The translations under genes were made by a program, and so were the position numbers. A model generated the notes under the pieces. It saw only the letters and a program-made list of their open reading frames with translations, was not told where the DNA came from and searched no databases. From an uncultured Collinsella sp. (GTDB lineage: Bacteria > Actinomycetota > Coriobacteriia > Coriobacteriales > Coriobacteriaceae): a stretch of DNA of 64,000 nucleotides. Below, one piece after another: positions 19,528-29,157 of this stretch; the first letter of the stretch is position 1; the number at the start of each line of letters is the position of its first letter. Location of the stretch: the NCBI GenBank assembly GCA_900541125.1, contig UQIK01000002.1, forward strand, positions 1-64,000, written 5' to 3'.

Positions 19528-21047
19528 TGGTCCCTCCTTCCCTGGTACATCGCCGCCTCAAGCACGTGGTCCTGCGTCACCTGCTCGCTCTCGGCGACGT
19601 CGGCGATTGTACGCGCGATACGCACCAGGCGCACGATGCCGCGACCCGTAAGATGCGTGCGCTTCGACAGGCCGAGCACACACTTCTCCGCCGCACCATC
19701 GAGCTCAAAGGTCGAAACGACGCCGTCAATGGACCGCGCCTCGTCATCCTCGGCCTCGGCATCCGCATCGTCCATACGGGATTCGCGCCAAGCGCGAAAA
19801 GCGCGACCGCGCACAACGTAGTCACGTAACTCGGCCGACGACATACCCTCCGCGCCCTCGATAATCACCTGGGGATCGGGGCGGGTCACATCGATCATCA
19901 TGTCGATACGGTCGGCCAAAGGACCGCGCAGCTTTGCCCGATAGCGCTCAACCATCGATGCCGAGCAGCGGCACGGCACCTCGCGATCGCCCAAAAAACC
20001 GCAGGGGCAGGGATTGCTCGCAGCCAGCAGCTGAAAGCGCGACGGGAAGGTAAAGGCCCCGTCGACGCGTACGATCCTCACATAGCCGCGTTCGATGGGC
20101 TGACGCAGCGTCTGCAGTACGCCCGTGGGAAACTCGGCAAGCTCGTCCAAAAAGAGCACGCCGCCATGAGCTAGGCTAATTTCGCCCGGATGTACTGGAC
20201 GTCCGCCGCCGATGAGGCCCGCGGTCGAAATGCTGTGATGCGGGCTGCGGAAGGGCCGGTGCCCCGCCAACAAGCCATCAATGTTCTCACCCAAAACCGA
20301 ATGGATGCACAGCGCCTCCTGTTGATCCTCAACGGAAAGCTCGGGCAGGATGCCGGTCATACGACGCGCGAGCATCGTCTTGCCCGATCCCGGGGACCCG
20401 ATCATAAGCAAACCGAGCTCACCCGCTGCCGCCAGTGCCATGCCGCGTTTGGCAACCTCCTGCCCCAGCACGTCGGCATAGTCGAGTTCGGGCTCAAAAG
20501 TAGCCTCCACACCCTCGGAATCCAGATAATGCCGCGCGGCATCGCCCATACCATGAGCAAGCTGAGACAAATGATCTATGAATCCGCAATCCACGCCCGC
20601 GAGTGGCACATGCTGGTCTGATCTGCCGGCGATAAAAGACAGCCCCATGTCGCGAGCCAGCAGCTGAAACGCCACCTCGCCCTTGACAGGAAGCACCGTA
20701 CCGTCCAAGCCAAGCTCACCGGCGATAAGACAACGATCGAGGTTATCGCGGGGAATCTGACCATCGGCCGCCAATACCGCGATGGCGATGGGAAGATCAA
20801 AGCCGCTACCGGTCTTGCGAATATCGCCAGGTGCCAGATTGACCGTAATGCCCGAGCGTGGGATCTCGAACCCGGCGGAGCGCATCGCACAGCGAATGCG
20901 ACCACGCGACTCCATCACCTCCATACTCGGGATGCCGAGCATCTGAATGCCCGGAACGCCGCCGGCAAGCGAGACCTCGACCGTGACGTGAATCGCCTCG
21001 ACGCCGCGAATGCAGGCCGCGTGAACGGCAAACGTCTCGAACGCCAT
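19524..21047 (-). CDS. comM: YifB/ComM family Mg-chelatase-like AAA+ ATPase
   Basis: AAA+ helicase family linked to branch migration in natural transformation. Walker A GSPGSGKTML, Walker B GGVLFLDELAEF, and a C-terminal Mg-chelatase domain. I take the ATG at 21047 (protein MAFETFAVHAACIRGV, 507 residues), which matches the family N-terminus and overlaps the upstream stop; the longer frame to 21245 is antisense-like leader. Pairs with dprA in one operon. Confidence 0.93.
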   Translation of the reverse strand: MAFETFAVHAACIRGVEAIHVTVEVSLAGGVPGIQMLGIPSMEVMESRGRIRCAMRSAGFEIPRSGITVNLAPGDIRKTGSGFDLPIAIAVLAADGQIPRDNLDRCLIAGELGLDGTVLPVKGEVAFQLLARDMGLSFIAGRSDQHVPLAGVDCGFIDHLSQLAHGMGDAARHYLDSEGVEATFEPELDYADVLGQEVAKRGMALAAAGELGLLMIGSPGSGKTMLARRMTGILPELSVEDQQEALCIHSVLGENIDGLLAGHRPFRSPHHSISTAGLIGGGRPVHPGEISLAHGGVLFLDELAEFPTGVLQTLRQPIERGYVRIVRVDGAFTFPSRFQLLAASNPCPCGFLGDREVPCRCSASMVERYRAKLRGPLADRIDMMIDVTRPDPQVIIEGAEGMSSAELRDYVVRGRAFRAWRESRMDDADAEAEDDEARSIDGVVSTFELDGAAEKCVLGLSKRTHLTGRGIVRLVRIARTIADVAESEQVTQDHVLEAAMYQGRRDQ

Positions 21048-21532
21048 CACGACACCTGCCAATCGAACGCGTTGTACTGATGCTCGATCTCGGCGATATG
21101 CCCGCCGCGAATGGTGACACCCACGGCATCGAAGCGAATCGCCTTGAGCGGATAATGCTCCATGAGATAGCAACTTGCGATGCGGCGGTAGCGGCGTTGC
21201 TTTTGGGCGTCCACGGCCTCCTCGGGAAAGACCCGCGTGGTGCAATCCAGGGCGACGCGTCTGGTCTTGACCTCGGCCATCACCACGACATCGTCGAGCT
21301 CATCAAGCAGCACCAGATCGGCCTCGCCCTCGGTGCAACGATAACCCTGTTTCAGCAAGGTGTAGCCGCGCTCGTTAAAGTAGTCGATGGTGATCAGCTC
21401 GCCCAGCATGCCCAGCTCGCGGGGACTGAGCCCCTTGATAAACTCGGGCGTCATCGCCCCGGAGTCGAGCTCGCCGTTTTCCCAACGCTCCTTGAGCTGC
21501 TGCGTCTTGCTCTTTTTGCTTGCGGCACTCAT
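21047..21532 (-). CDS. YraN/UPF0102 family endonuclease-like protein
   Basis: Restriction-endonuclease-fold small protein. GELITIDYFNERGYTLLKQ, the acidic GEADLVLLD and VVMAEVKTR form the E-D-ExK pattern of the family. 161 residues from ATG 21532, five bases after GGAGA; the frame to 21622 adds unrelated sequence. It has an N-terminal Lys/Ser-rich extension. Exact role is unknown in the family; the setting with comM and dprA hints at DNA processing. Confidence 0.82.
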   Translation of the reverse strand: MSAASKKSKTQQLKERWENGELDSGAMTPEFIKGLSPRELGMLGELITIDYFNERGYTLLKQGYRCTEGEADLVLLDELDDVVVMAEVKTRRVALDCTTRVFPEEAVDAQKQRRYRRIASCYLMEHYPLKAIRFDAVGVTIRGGHIAEIEHQYNAFDWQVS

Positions 21533-21630
21533 GGGGTCTCCTTTCCCGCACACTGCATTGCCCCGATGATGAGGGCACCTTTCATGCGGGTAAGTACCGG
21601 AAGCAAACCAAAAGCTGACCAAATGCCGTC

Positions 21631-21673
21631 AAAAAACGGGCCGTACGCAGCAATGGTGTTGCATACGACCCGC
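21631..21673 (-). terminator. intrinsic terminator of rnhB
   Basis: On the minus strand CGGGTCGTATGCA pairs with TGCGTACGGCCCG (with G-U pairs), followed by six T. Plus-strand arms are 21637-21649 and 21660-21672. Confidence 0.75.
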
Positions 21674-21721
21674 TACCAGCAGGTTTATAAAACCCCAGAG
21701 GTCCCTGTCTCCACAATTGAC

Positions 21722-22510
21722 CTAGAAAAGGCGCTCAGTCTGCAGAAAGTTTCCGCAAAAGCTCACACGGTGCAACGGAGAAAGACCATGTTTGCGAATA
21801 GCCTCGATGTGTTCGGGGCTCGCATAGCCTTTCGATTCGGCCAAATGGTACTCGGGATACTCGGCGTCGTACTCGACCATCATCTCGTCACGCGTCACCT
21901 TAGCCATGATGGACGCCGCGGCGATACAGGCGATTTTGGCATCGCCCTTCACCACGTCGCGCTCGTTGGGAACGGCGCCCAAGGGGTTACCGTCCATAAG
22001 CACGCAATCGGGCTCGAGCCCCGTATCGGCCACGGCGCCCGCGACAGCGGCTCGAATGGCGCGGGCCATGCCCATCTCATCGATATCCGCGGGAGCGATA
22101 TGGCAAAAGCCGATGGCAGTCGCCACCTCGGCAATCTTCACCGAGAGCAGCTCGCGGCGCGCCGGCGTGAGCTTTTTGGAATCGTTGATGCCCCAGATGC
22201 GCGGCTCCATCGGAAGGCACACAGCACACACGGTCAAGGGCCCCGCTACCGAGCCACGGCCCACCTCGTCGACGCCCACGACCACGCCATCACCGCCGAG
22301 CTCATGCATAAGCTCGTACATGCCATTGACGCGCTCGCGCTCGGCAAGCTCCTTGGCATGGCGCTTAAGGGCACGCTCGCAAGCCTTAATCACCTGCTGG
22401 CGCGGATCCTCGCGATAATGCTCCACGAGGGCGGGAATCTCCTCGAACGTGGCACTCGCCAGCTCGCCGGCAACCTGCGATGCCGAAACCGAGCTCGTCA
22501 TATTGGCCAT
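21722..22510 (-). CDS. rnhB: ribonuclease HII
   Basis: Removes RNA from RNA-DNA hybrids. The core starts at VVGVDEVGRGSVAGPL with the DE(V)GRG catalytic motif; a later Asp lies in DCVLMDGN. About 75 residues precede the core, longer than minimal RNase HII. ATG 22510 has AGGAGG seven bases upstream; the ATG at 22528 lies before that site. Follows rplS as in many bacteria. Confidence 0.94.
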   Translation of the reverse strand: MANMTSSVSASQVAGELASATFEEIPALVEHYREDPRQQVIKACERALKRHAKELAERERVNGMYELMHELGGDGVVVGVDEVGRGSVAGPLTVCAVCLPMEPRIWGINDSKKLTPARRELLSVKIAEVATAIGFCHIAPADIDEMGMARAIRAAVAGAVADTGLEPDCVLMDGNPLGAVPNERDVVKGDAKIACIAAASIMAKVTRDEMMVEYDAEYPEYHLAESKGYASPEHIEAIRKHGLSPLHRVSFCGNFLQTERLF

Positions 22511-22540
22511 ACCAGGCCCTCCTTGCATGCAAATCAGATA

Positions 22541-22569
22541 AAAAGAAGGGCCACCCGAAGGTGACCCTT
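22541..22569 (-). terminator. intrinsic terminator of rplS
   Basis: On the minus strand AAGGGTCACC and GGTGGCCCTT enclose a UUCG tetraloop, followed by CTTTTTAT. Plus-strand arms are 22546-22555 and 22560-22569. Confidence 0.8.
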
Positions 22570-22603
22570 GTGTCCAAACGAGTGGACAGACGCTGCAATC
22601 TTC

Positions 22604-22945
22604 TTAGCGCTTCTCGGGGATGCGAGCAGCCTTGCCCACCTTGTCGCGGAGGTAGTACAGCTTGGCGCGACGGACGCGACCATGACGAACGACCTCGAGC
22701 TTGGCGATCTTGGGGCTGTGAAGCGGGAAGGTACGCTCAACACCGACACCGAAGGACATCTTGCGGACGGTGAAGGTCTCGCGGGCACCGGCGCCGGCCA
22801 TGCGGATGACGTCGCCCTGGAAGACCTGGATGCGCTCGCGGTCGCCTTCCTTAATGCGGTAGTGAACCTTGACGTTGTCGGCGACGCGAACCTGAGGAAT
22901 GTCCTCGCGGATCTGCTGACGCTCGATTGCGCGGATGTAATCCAT
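22604..22945 (-). CDS. rplS: 50S ribosomal protein L19
   Basis: Large-subunit ribosomal protein. [21 protein letters not shown] and the C-terminal [18 protein letters not shown] are hallmarks. 113 residues from ATG 22945, eight bases after AAGGA. Expressed from its own promoter with a hairpin-bearing leader. Confidence 0.97.
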   Translation of the reverse strand: MDYIRAIERQQIREDIPQVRVADNVKVHYRIKEGDRERIQVFQGDVIRMAGAGARETFTVRKMSFGVGVERTFPLHSPKIAKLEVVRHGRVRRAKLYYLRDKVGKAARIPEKR

Positions 22946-22971
22946 GTGCAATTCCTTACTCTTCTAGAGGT

Positions 22972-22993
22972 GCCGTACCACCTTGGCCGGCAC
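22972..22993 (-). promoter_or_regulatory. hairpin in the rplS leader
   Basis: GTGCCG (22972-22977) pairs with CGGCAC (22988-22993), enclosing a ten-base loop, inside the predicted leader of about 60 bases and 27 bases before the start codon. It could be an L19 autoregulatory site; it could equally be incidental. Confidence 0.35.
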
Positions 22994-23014
22994 GTAGTTG
23001 AACAAACGTATTCG

Positions 23015-23042
23015 AGTATACACGCGCGGGTTTCTGCTGCAA
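23015..23042 (-). promoter_or_regulatory. rplS promoter
   Basis: On the minus strand TTGCAG and TATACT are separated by 16 bases, giving a start near 23008. Confidence 0.6.
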
Positions 23043-23088
23043 GAACAATTTTTTACGCAGACAAAAAGACAAAACCCGCACATGATAA

Positions 23089-23116
23089 CCGCCCGTCTCA
23101 CGAATGAGACGGGCGG
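23089..23116 (-). terminator. hairpin after ppdK
   Basis: CCGCCCGTCTC (23089-23099) pairs with GAGACGGGCGG (23106-23116) around a six-base loop. The minus-strand tail is only TTATCATG, so termination may be incomplete. Confidence 0.6.
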
Positions 23117-23155
23117 CATGAAGGGGGGCTACGCTAGGCGTCTAAACCCAAAACG

Positions 23156-25906
23156 TTAGGCGGAACGCTTAGCCTCGAGCTTGGCCTGAGCGGCAGCCAG
23201 GCGTGCGAGGGGCACGCGGTAGGGCGAGCAGGACACATAGTCCACATCGGCCACGTTAAACAGGCCCTTGATGGACTTGGGGTCGCCGCCGTGCTCACCG
23301 CACACGCCAAAGTGCATGTCGGGGTTGGTGGCGCGGCCCTTCTCGACAGCCATGCGCACCAGCTCGAGTACTGCCGTATCGATGGTCTCGAAGGGGTTGT
23401 CCTTTAAGATCTTCTTGTGCATGTACAGCGGGATGAACTTGGCCTCGGCATCGTCGCGGGAGAAGCCGAAGGTGGTCTGGGTGAGGTCGTTGGTGCCAAA
23501 GCAGAAGAAGTCGGCATGATGGGCGATCTCGTCAGCGACCATGCAGGCACGCGGCAGCTCGAGCATCGTGCCCACGGGAATATTGAGCTCGACGCCCTCC
23601 TCAGCGGAAACCTCAGCGATCACGCGCTCGATAACCTCGCGGGTCTGGACATGCTCGGCCGTGATGGAAACGAGCGGAACCATGACCTCGGGACGCGGAT
23701 CGACGCCCTCCTGGATAAGGCGGGCAGCAGCCGTGGCGACGGCGCGAACCTGCATGAGCGGCAGATCGCTAAAGACGACGGACAGGCGAACGCCGCGCAG
23801 GCCGAGCATGGGGTTCGACTCGACCATGCCGTCGATACGACGCAGGCGGGCGCGCAGGGTTGCAAGCTCTTCCTCGCTGGCGCCGGCGGCTTCCTTCTTG
23901 GTGATGGCGACCTCGAGCTCGCGAGGATTATCCAGGAACTCATGAAGCGGCGGATCGAGCAGGCGGACGACCACATCGCGACCGGACATGGTCTTGAACA
24001 TCGCCAGGAAGTCCTCGGTCTGAACCTTGAGCAGGTCGGCCAGGGCCTGCTGCTTCACGGCTTCATCATCGGACAGAATGAAGCTCTGGATAATGTTCTT
24101 GCGATCGCCCAGGAACATATGCTCGGTGCGGCATAGGCCAATGGCCTCGGCACCAAACTCGAGGGCGAGCTCGGCATCCTCGGGGTTGTCGGCGTTGACG
24201 CGCACATGGTTGGCATGGCCGCAGGTCTCGTCCAGGCGAATCTCGTCGGCCCAGGACAGGATGGTGTCCAGGTCGCCGGTAAGCTCGGCGGAGACCAGGT
24301 CGACGGGACCGTCGACGACGATGCCCTGGGTGCCGTCGATGGAGATGACATCGCCCTCGTGCAGTACGCGGTCGCTGCCCTCGATACGCACGACCTTCTC
24401 AGCAGCGTCAATGTGGAAGCGCTCGACGCCGCAGACGCAAGGCGTACCCATACCGCGGGCGATAACGGCGGCATGACTCGTCTTGCCACCGTGGCTGGTC
24501 AGGATGCCCTCGGCGGCGACCATGCCCTTCAGGTCGTCGGGGTTAGTCTCCCAGCGAACCAAAATGACCTTGTGACCCTCGTTGGCGCGCGCGACGGCAT
24601 CATCGCTCGAGAAAACGACCTCGCCCACGGCGGCACCGGGGCTGGCGTTAAGACCGCAGGCCAGCGCCTCGTACTTCTTGGAGGCGTCAAACTGCGGGTG
24701 TAGAAGCTGGTCGAGCTGCGCGGGATCGATGCGGCTCACGGCCTCCTCGCGAGTGATCAGGCCCTCCTCGACCATTTCGATGGCGATGCGCAGGGCGGCG
24801 GTGGCAGTGCGCTTGCCCACGCGAGTCTGGAGCATCCAGAGCTTACCCTGCTCGATTGTGAACTCGATGTCGCACATGTCGCGATAGTGATCCTCGAGCG
24901 TCAGAAACACGCGCTCGAGCTCCTCACCTGCGGACTCGAGGCCCGGGGTGGTCTTGAGGTCGGCGATGGGCTCGGTATTGCGGATGCCGGCGACGACATC
25001 CTCGCCCTGGGCGTTGACCAGAAAGTCGCCGTAGAACTCCTTAGTGCCGTCGGCCGGGTTGCGCGTAAAGGCGACGCCGGTCGCGGAGGTCTCACCCTTG
25101 TTGCCAAAAGCCATAGCCTGGACGTTGACGGCAGTACCGAGCTCGTCGGAGATGCCGTGCTGTTTGCGGTAGATGCAGGCGCGCTCGTTCATCCAGCTGC
25201 CAAAGACGGCCTGGATGGCAAGGCGCAACTGGAGCTCCGGATCATGCGGGAAGACGGGCTTGCCGCCGGTGACCTCGAGCTCGGGATACAGGGCGGCCTC
25301 GACGTTATCAGAGAAGATGCCCTTGAAGGTCTCGACAAGCTCCTGAAGGTCCTCGGCCGAAAGCTCGGAATCGACGCGAACGCCAGCGACCAGGCGGGCC
25401 TGGGTCAGGGCGTTTTCGAACAGGTCGGCGTCAACGCCCATGACGATGTTTGAGAACATCTGGATAAAGCGACGGTAGCTATCCCAGGCAAAACGCGGGT
25501 TTTGCGTCTGGGCGATGAGACCCTGAACGGAGTCGTCGTTGAGGCCCAGGTTGAGGACCGTATCCATCATACCGGGCATGGAAAACGGAGCGCCCGAGCG
25601 AACCGACACGAGCAGCGGATCGGAGGCGTCGCCGAGCTTCTTGCCGCAGCGGGCCTCGAGGTCTGCCTCGGCGGCAACGATCTCGTCGAGTGCGCCTTCG
25701 GGCCAGACGTTGCCGGCACCGGAATACTCGACGCAAGTCTGGCAGGTAATGGTAAAGCCACCGGGAACCGGCAGGCCGATGCGGCTCATCTCGGCAAGGT
25801 TTGCGCCCTTGCCGCCAAGCACGAAGTTCATGGACTTGTCGCCCTCAGTGACACAGGTGCCCTGGGCGTCGGTTCCAAAACGGTAAACCCTCTTGCAATC
25901 GCTCAC
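23156..25906 (-). CDS. ppdK: pyruvate, phosphate dikinase
   Basis: Interconverts PEP, AMP and PPi with pyruvate, ATP and Pi, saving energy in glycolysis or feeding gluconeogenesis. The 916 residues hold an N-terminal ATP-grasp domain (VLGGKGANLAEMSRIGLPVP), the swivelling phosphohistidine domain (GGKTSHAAVIARGMGTPCVC) and a C-terminal PEP barrel (GTNDLTQTTFGFSRDD, CGEHGGDP). GTG start follows GGGGAAG. The gene for its regulator lies directly upstream. Confidence 0.97.
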   Translation of the reverse strand: MSDCKRVYRFGTDAQGTCVTEGDKSMNFVLGGKGANLAEMSRIGLPVPGGFTITCQTCVEYSGAGNVWPEGALDEIVAAEADLEARCGKKLGDASDPLLVSVRSGAPFSMPGMMDTVLNLGLNDDSVQGLIAQTQNPRFAWDSYRRFIQMFSNIVMGVDADLFENALTQARLVAGVRVDSELSAEDLQELVETFKGIFSDNVEAALYPELEVTGGKPVFPHDPELQLRLAIQAVFGSWMNERACIYRKQHGISDELGTAVNVQAMAFGNKGETSATGVAFTRNPADGTKEFYGDFLVNAQGEDVVAGIRNTEPIADLKTTPGLESAGEELERVFLTLEDHYRDMCDIEFTIEQGKLWMLQTRVGKRTATAALRIAIEMVEEGLITREEAVSRIDPAQLDQLLHPQFDASKKYEALACGLNASPGAAVGEVVFSSDDAVARANEGHKVILVRWETNPDDLKGMVAAEGILTSHGGKTSHAAVIARGMGTPCVCGVERFHIDAAEKVVRIEGSDRVLHEGDVISIDGTQGIVVDGPVDLVSAELTGDLDTILSWADEIRLDETCGHANHVRVNADNPEDAELALEFGAEAIGLCRTEHMFLGDRKNIIQSFILSDDEAVKQQALADLLKVQTEDFLAMFKTMSGRDVVVRLLDPPLHEFLDNPRELEVAITKKEAAGASEEELATLRARLRRIDGMVESNPMLGLRGVRLSVVFSDLPLMQVRAVATAAARLIQEGVDPRPEVMVPLVSITAEHVQTREVIERVIAEVSAEEGVELNIPVGTMLELPRACMVADEIAHHADFFCFGTNDLTQTTFGFSRDDAEAKFIPLYMHKKILKDNPFETIDTAVLELVRMAVEKGRATNPDMHFGVCGEHGGDPKSIKGLFNVADVDYVSCSPYRVPLARLAAAQAKLEAKRSA

Positions 25907-26156
25907 GATACTTCCCCTTCCATGCGCTTACGCGCACGACCGTGGTAACGAATCGACCCGCCGGATGCGGGCCGTGAGGGAACTATACGGCCGGATTTGA
26001 ACGGGCTTGAGCAGAGGATACGCGGTTTGGTAAACGTGCTAAAACTGGCGGTAAACGGTAGGTAAAGTTGGTTACCTTATGAAGATACCACTACAATAAA
26101 AAAGCAGGTCAGATGCGATGTTTTTGCTAAATCGCTTTATCAAAAAGATACTACTA
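25907..26156. other. ppdK upstream region with iterated GGTAAA repeats
   Basis: 250 bases without a gene. On the plus strand GGTAAA occurs at 26029, 26050 and 26061, that is 21 and 11 bases apart, or whole helical turns, followed by GGTTACC, which makes the last copy a short palindrome. This could be a regulator array for ppdK. A weak -10 (TATAGT on the minus strand, 25982-25987) lies downstream of it. Confidence 0.4.
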
Positions 26157-27023
26157 TTAGGCGCGGCGGGTGGCTCGGCGGGCGCGAGCTTCTTGGATTT
26201 CCTCCAAGTGGCTGATGATCTCGGCAGCGCTTTCCTCGATGGCCTTGCCGTCGGTCCGCACCACAAAGCAGCCCAGGCGCTTCATGAGGGCGCGAGCTTC
26301 CTCGAGCTCGCTGCGCACGCTCTCGGGCTCGGCATAGGAGCCGGCGACGGCACGGGCGTAGTCGTCGCCCAAGCGGCTATCGCGAATTTCGGAAATCACA
26401 TCGACGGTCGAAATCAGGCCGAACAGGCGCATCGGGTCAACCTCGTAAATCGACTTCGGCGGCTCCATGCCATGGGCCAACGGAACATTGGCAACCTTGT
26501 AACCTTGATAGGCCAAATACATCGACAACGGCGTCTTGGACGTGCGCGATACGCCCAGCAGCACGATATCGGCACCCGACAGATCGTCGCAACCGCGCCC
26601 GTCATCGTGCTCAACGAAATACTCCATGGCCTCGATACGATGGAAATAGCGGTCATCGGTCCTGTGAATCACGCCCGCAACGCCCTTGGGCGGCACACCG
26701 ATGAGCGACGACAGCACGGCGAGCGTCGGACCGATCAGGTCGACCGAGCGAATGTGCAGCATGCCCAAGTAGTCGAGCACACGAGCACGAAGGGCCGGAT
26801 CGACAATGGTGTGGAACACGGCAATATCGCGATGGTCCGCATCGACACGCGGGCCCACAAACGATTTAACCTGCTCCACCGAGGTCACCTTGGGCAGGCG
26901 CAAGAGATGAAAAGCCCCTTCATCAAATTGCCCGGACGCCGCAAGCACCACCTCACAAGCGGTATCACCGAGCGAGTCGGAGATAACGATAACGGTGGGA
27001 CGAGCGGTGACCGGGCAATCCAT
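26157..27023 (-). CDS. PPDK regulatory protein (kinase/phosphorylase, DUF299)
   Basis: Bifunctional enzyme of the PDRP/PSRP family that inactivates PPDK by ADP-dependent phosphorylation and reactivates it by Pi-dependent removal. P-loop-like GVSRTSKTPLSMYLA, the N-terminal VISDSLGDTACEV and the VDLIGP segment are family marks. 288 residues; ATG follows AAGGAG. Adjacent to ppdK, which supports PPDK rather than PEP synthase as the target. Confidence 0.92.
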   Translation of the reverse strand: MDCPVTARPTVIVISDSLGDTACEVVLAASGQFDEGAFHLLRLPKVTSVEQVKSFVGPRVDADHRDIAVFHTIVDPALRARVLDYLGMLHIRSVDLIGPTLAVLSSLIGVPPKGVAGVIHRTDDRYFHRIEAMEYFVEHDDGRGCDDLSGADIVLLGVSRTSKTPLSMYLAYQGYKVANVPLAHGMEPPKSIYEVDPMRLFGLISTVDVISEIRDSRLGDDYARAVAGSYAEPESVRSELEEARALMKRLGCFVVRTDGKAIEESAAEIISHLEEIQEARARRATRRA

Positions 27024-27057
27024 GCGGGGCTCCTTTTGCGCTTATGCGCAGGCTAGC

Positions 27058-29154
27058 TTACTTTTTGCGGGCAAGCTCACCGATGTTGGCGATGCCGGAG
27101 AAAACGGCCTCGAAGCGGTTGAGCAACTTAAGACGATTATCGCGGAGCTCCTCGTCCTTGTCCATGACCATAACCTCGTCGAAGAAGCGGTCGATGGGGG
27201 CACGCAGGGCGGCGAGGGCGGCAAATGCGGCCGGGTAATCCTCGGCAGCAAGGGCGGCATCGACAGCGGTCTGGGCAGCCTCGGAGGCGTCGGCAAGCGC
27301 AAGCTCGACCTCGCCCATCAGGCTGCGGTCGTACTCCGCACCCAGCTCGGGCTTGGAGATGTGCGCGGCGCGGGCATAGGCGGTAGCCAGGTTGTCGAAC
27401 GTCTCAGCGTCGTTCTTGCGGGCCTCGTCGAGGGCGGCGCAGCGGGCGAAGAAGACGGACGGAGCGATGATGTGCACCGCGGAGACGGCGGCAACGGTAT
27501 CGGCCGGGATCTTTTCGTCACGGGCCATGCTCACCAGGCGGCCATGGAAGAAGTCGCGAACCTGCTGGGCGACCTCGGCGGCGTCGAACTCAATGCCCTG
27601 CTCACTGTAGAGCTCGAGGGCGAAGTCGATGAGCGACGTGGGGTCAATCGGCAGGCGGTCGCGCAGGGTGTTGATGATGCCGATAGCGGCACGACGCAGC
27701 GCATAGGGGTCCGAAGAGCCGGTCGGGGGCTCGCCGATGGAAAAGATACCGGCGATGGTATCGAGCTTGTCGGCGCAGGCCACAATGCAGCCAGCGGTGC
27801 ACTCGGGCAGCTCGTCACCGGCAAAGCGAGGACGATAGTGATCGCGAATGGCGTGGGCGACCTCGTCGTTCTCCCCCATCGCGGAGGCGTAATAACCGCC
27901 CATCACGCCCTGCTGGCTCGTGAACTCAACGACGGCGTTCGATACCAGGTCGGCCTTGCACAGGTGAGCGGCGCGAGCGGCATCGGCGGCAAGATGGGCG
28001 CCCAGATGGGCCTCGCGGGCGATGGCGAGCGCGAGCTGCTCAATACGCTCGGACTTGGCGAGCACGCTACCGAGCTTCTCCTGGAAGGCGACCTTGGCCA
28101 GACGCTCGCGGAACTCGTCGAGGGAGATCTTCAGGTCCTCCTCGTAGAAGAACTTGGCATCGTCCAGACGGGCACGCACAACGCGCTCGTTGCCGTCGAT
28201 CACGCGCTCGGCGTTCTCGGGCTTGCTGTTGGAGACGACCACGAACTCACGCGTGAGCTTGCCCTCGCCGTCATAGATCGGGAAGTAGCGCTGGTTGGTG
28301 AGCATGGACTCGCAGATGATCTCATGCGGGACCTTGAGGAACTCCTCATCGAAGGTACCGACGAGCACCGTCGGCCACTCGCAGAGGTTGATGACCTCCT
28401 CAAAGACCTTCTTGGGCGTATCGACATGGCAGCCGGGACGGGCAGCCTCGACCTCGGCGATACCGGCAAGGATGGCCTCGCGACGGCGCTCGGCAGAAAG
28501 CACGCCGGCGTCCTCGAGCACCTGCTCGTAGACGGCGGGGCTGGCGACCACATGGTCACCGGGGCCAAGCACGCGATGACCACGCGTGGTGTTGCCACTC
28601 GTCACGTCGGCAAACGACACGGGCACAACGTCCTCGCCCAGAAGGCAGCAGATCCAGCGGACCGGACGAACAAAGGTCGCATGCTCGTGACCCCAGCGCT
28701 GAGAGCGGTAGTTGGGCCACTGCAGGCCGGCGATGGTCTTCTCGCACAGGGCCGTCAGGATCGGGGTGGCCGGAGCGGAGGGAATGTTCTTCTCAGCAAA
28801 GACATACTCGCGACCGTCGGTGTCCTCGCGACGGACCAGATCCTCGGCAGCCACACCGCACTTGCGGGCGAAGCCCTGGGCGGCCTTGGTGGCGTTGCCG
28901 TCGGCATCGAAGGCGATGTTGGCCGCGGGGCCGCGCTTGACCTCGTGAACCTCGTCGGTCGCGGTGGCGACGTCGGCAACGAGCGCAGCCAGGCGGCGCG
29001 GGCTCGAGATCACACGGACCTCGCCGTGGGCCAGACCGGCCTCGTCGAGACCCTTGGCGATCATGGTGCCAAGCTGCTTGACGGCATTGTTCAGCGGTGC
29101 GGAGGGCATTTCTTCCGCACCGATCTCAAACAGGAAATCCTTAGCGTCTGCCAT
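27058..29154 (-). CDS. glyS: glycyl-tRNA synthetase beta subunit
   Basis: Beta chain of the tetrameric alpha2-beta2 glycyl-tRNA synthetase; binds tRNA-Gly. 698 residues, normal length. FEIGAEEMPSAPL at the N-terminus, ARLDDAKFFYEEDLK mid-protein and a C-terminal anticodon-binding region with DEVMVMDKDEELRDNRL are conserved. ATG three bases after the glyQ stop. Confidence 0.97.
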   Translation of the reverse strand: MADAKDFLFEIGAEEMPSAPLNNAVKQLGTMIAKGLDEAGLAHGEVRVISSPRRLAALVADVATATDEVHEVKRGPAANIAFDADGNATKAAQGFARKCGVAAEDLVRREDTDGREYVFAEKNIPSAPATPILTALCEKTIAGLQWPNYRSQRWGHEHATFVRPVRWICCLLGEDVVPVSFADVTSGNTTRGHRVLGPGDHVVASPAVYEQVLEDAGVLSAERRREAILAGIAEVEAARPGCHVDTPKKVFEEVINLCEWPTVLVGTFDEEFLKVPHEIICESMLTNQRYFPIYDGEGKLTREFVVVSNSKPENAERVIDGNERVVRARLDDAKFFYEEDLKISLDEFRERLAKVAFQEKLGSVLAKSERIEQLALAIAREAHLGAHLAADAARAAHLCKADLVSNAVVEFTSQQGVMGGYYASAMGENDEVAHAIRDHYRPRFAGDELPECTAGCIVACADKLDTIAGIFSIGEPPTGSSDPYALRRAAIGIINTLRDRLPIDPTSLIDFALELYSEQGIEFDAAEVAQQVRDFFHGRLVSMARDEKIPADTVAAVSAVHIIAPSVFFARCAALDEARKNDAETFDNLATAYARAAHISKPELGAEYDRSLMGEVELALADASEAAQTAVDAALAAEDYPAAFAALAALRAPIDRFFDEVMVMDKDEELRDNRLKLLNRFEAVFSGIANIGELARKK

Positions 29155-29157
29155 GGC

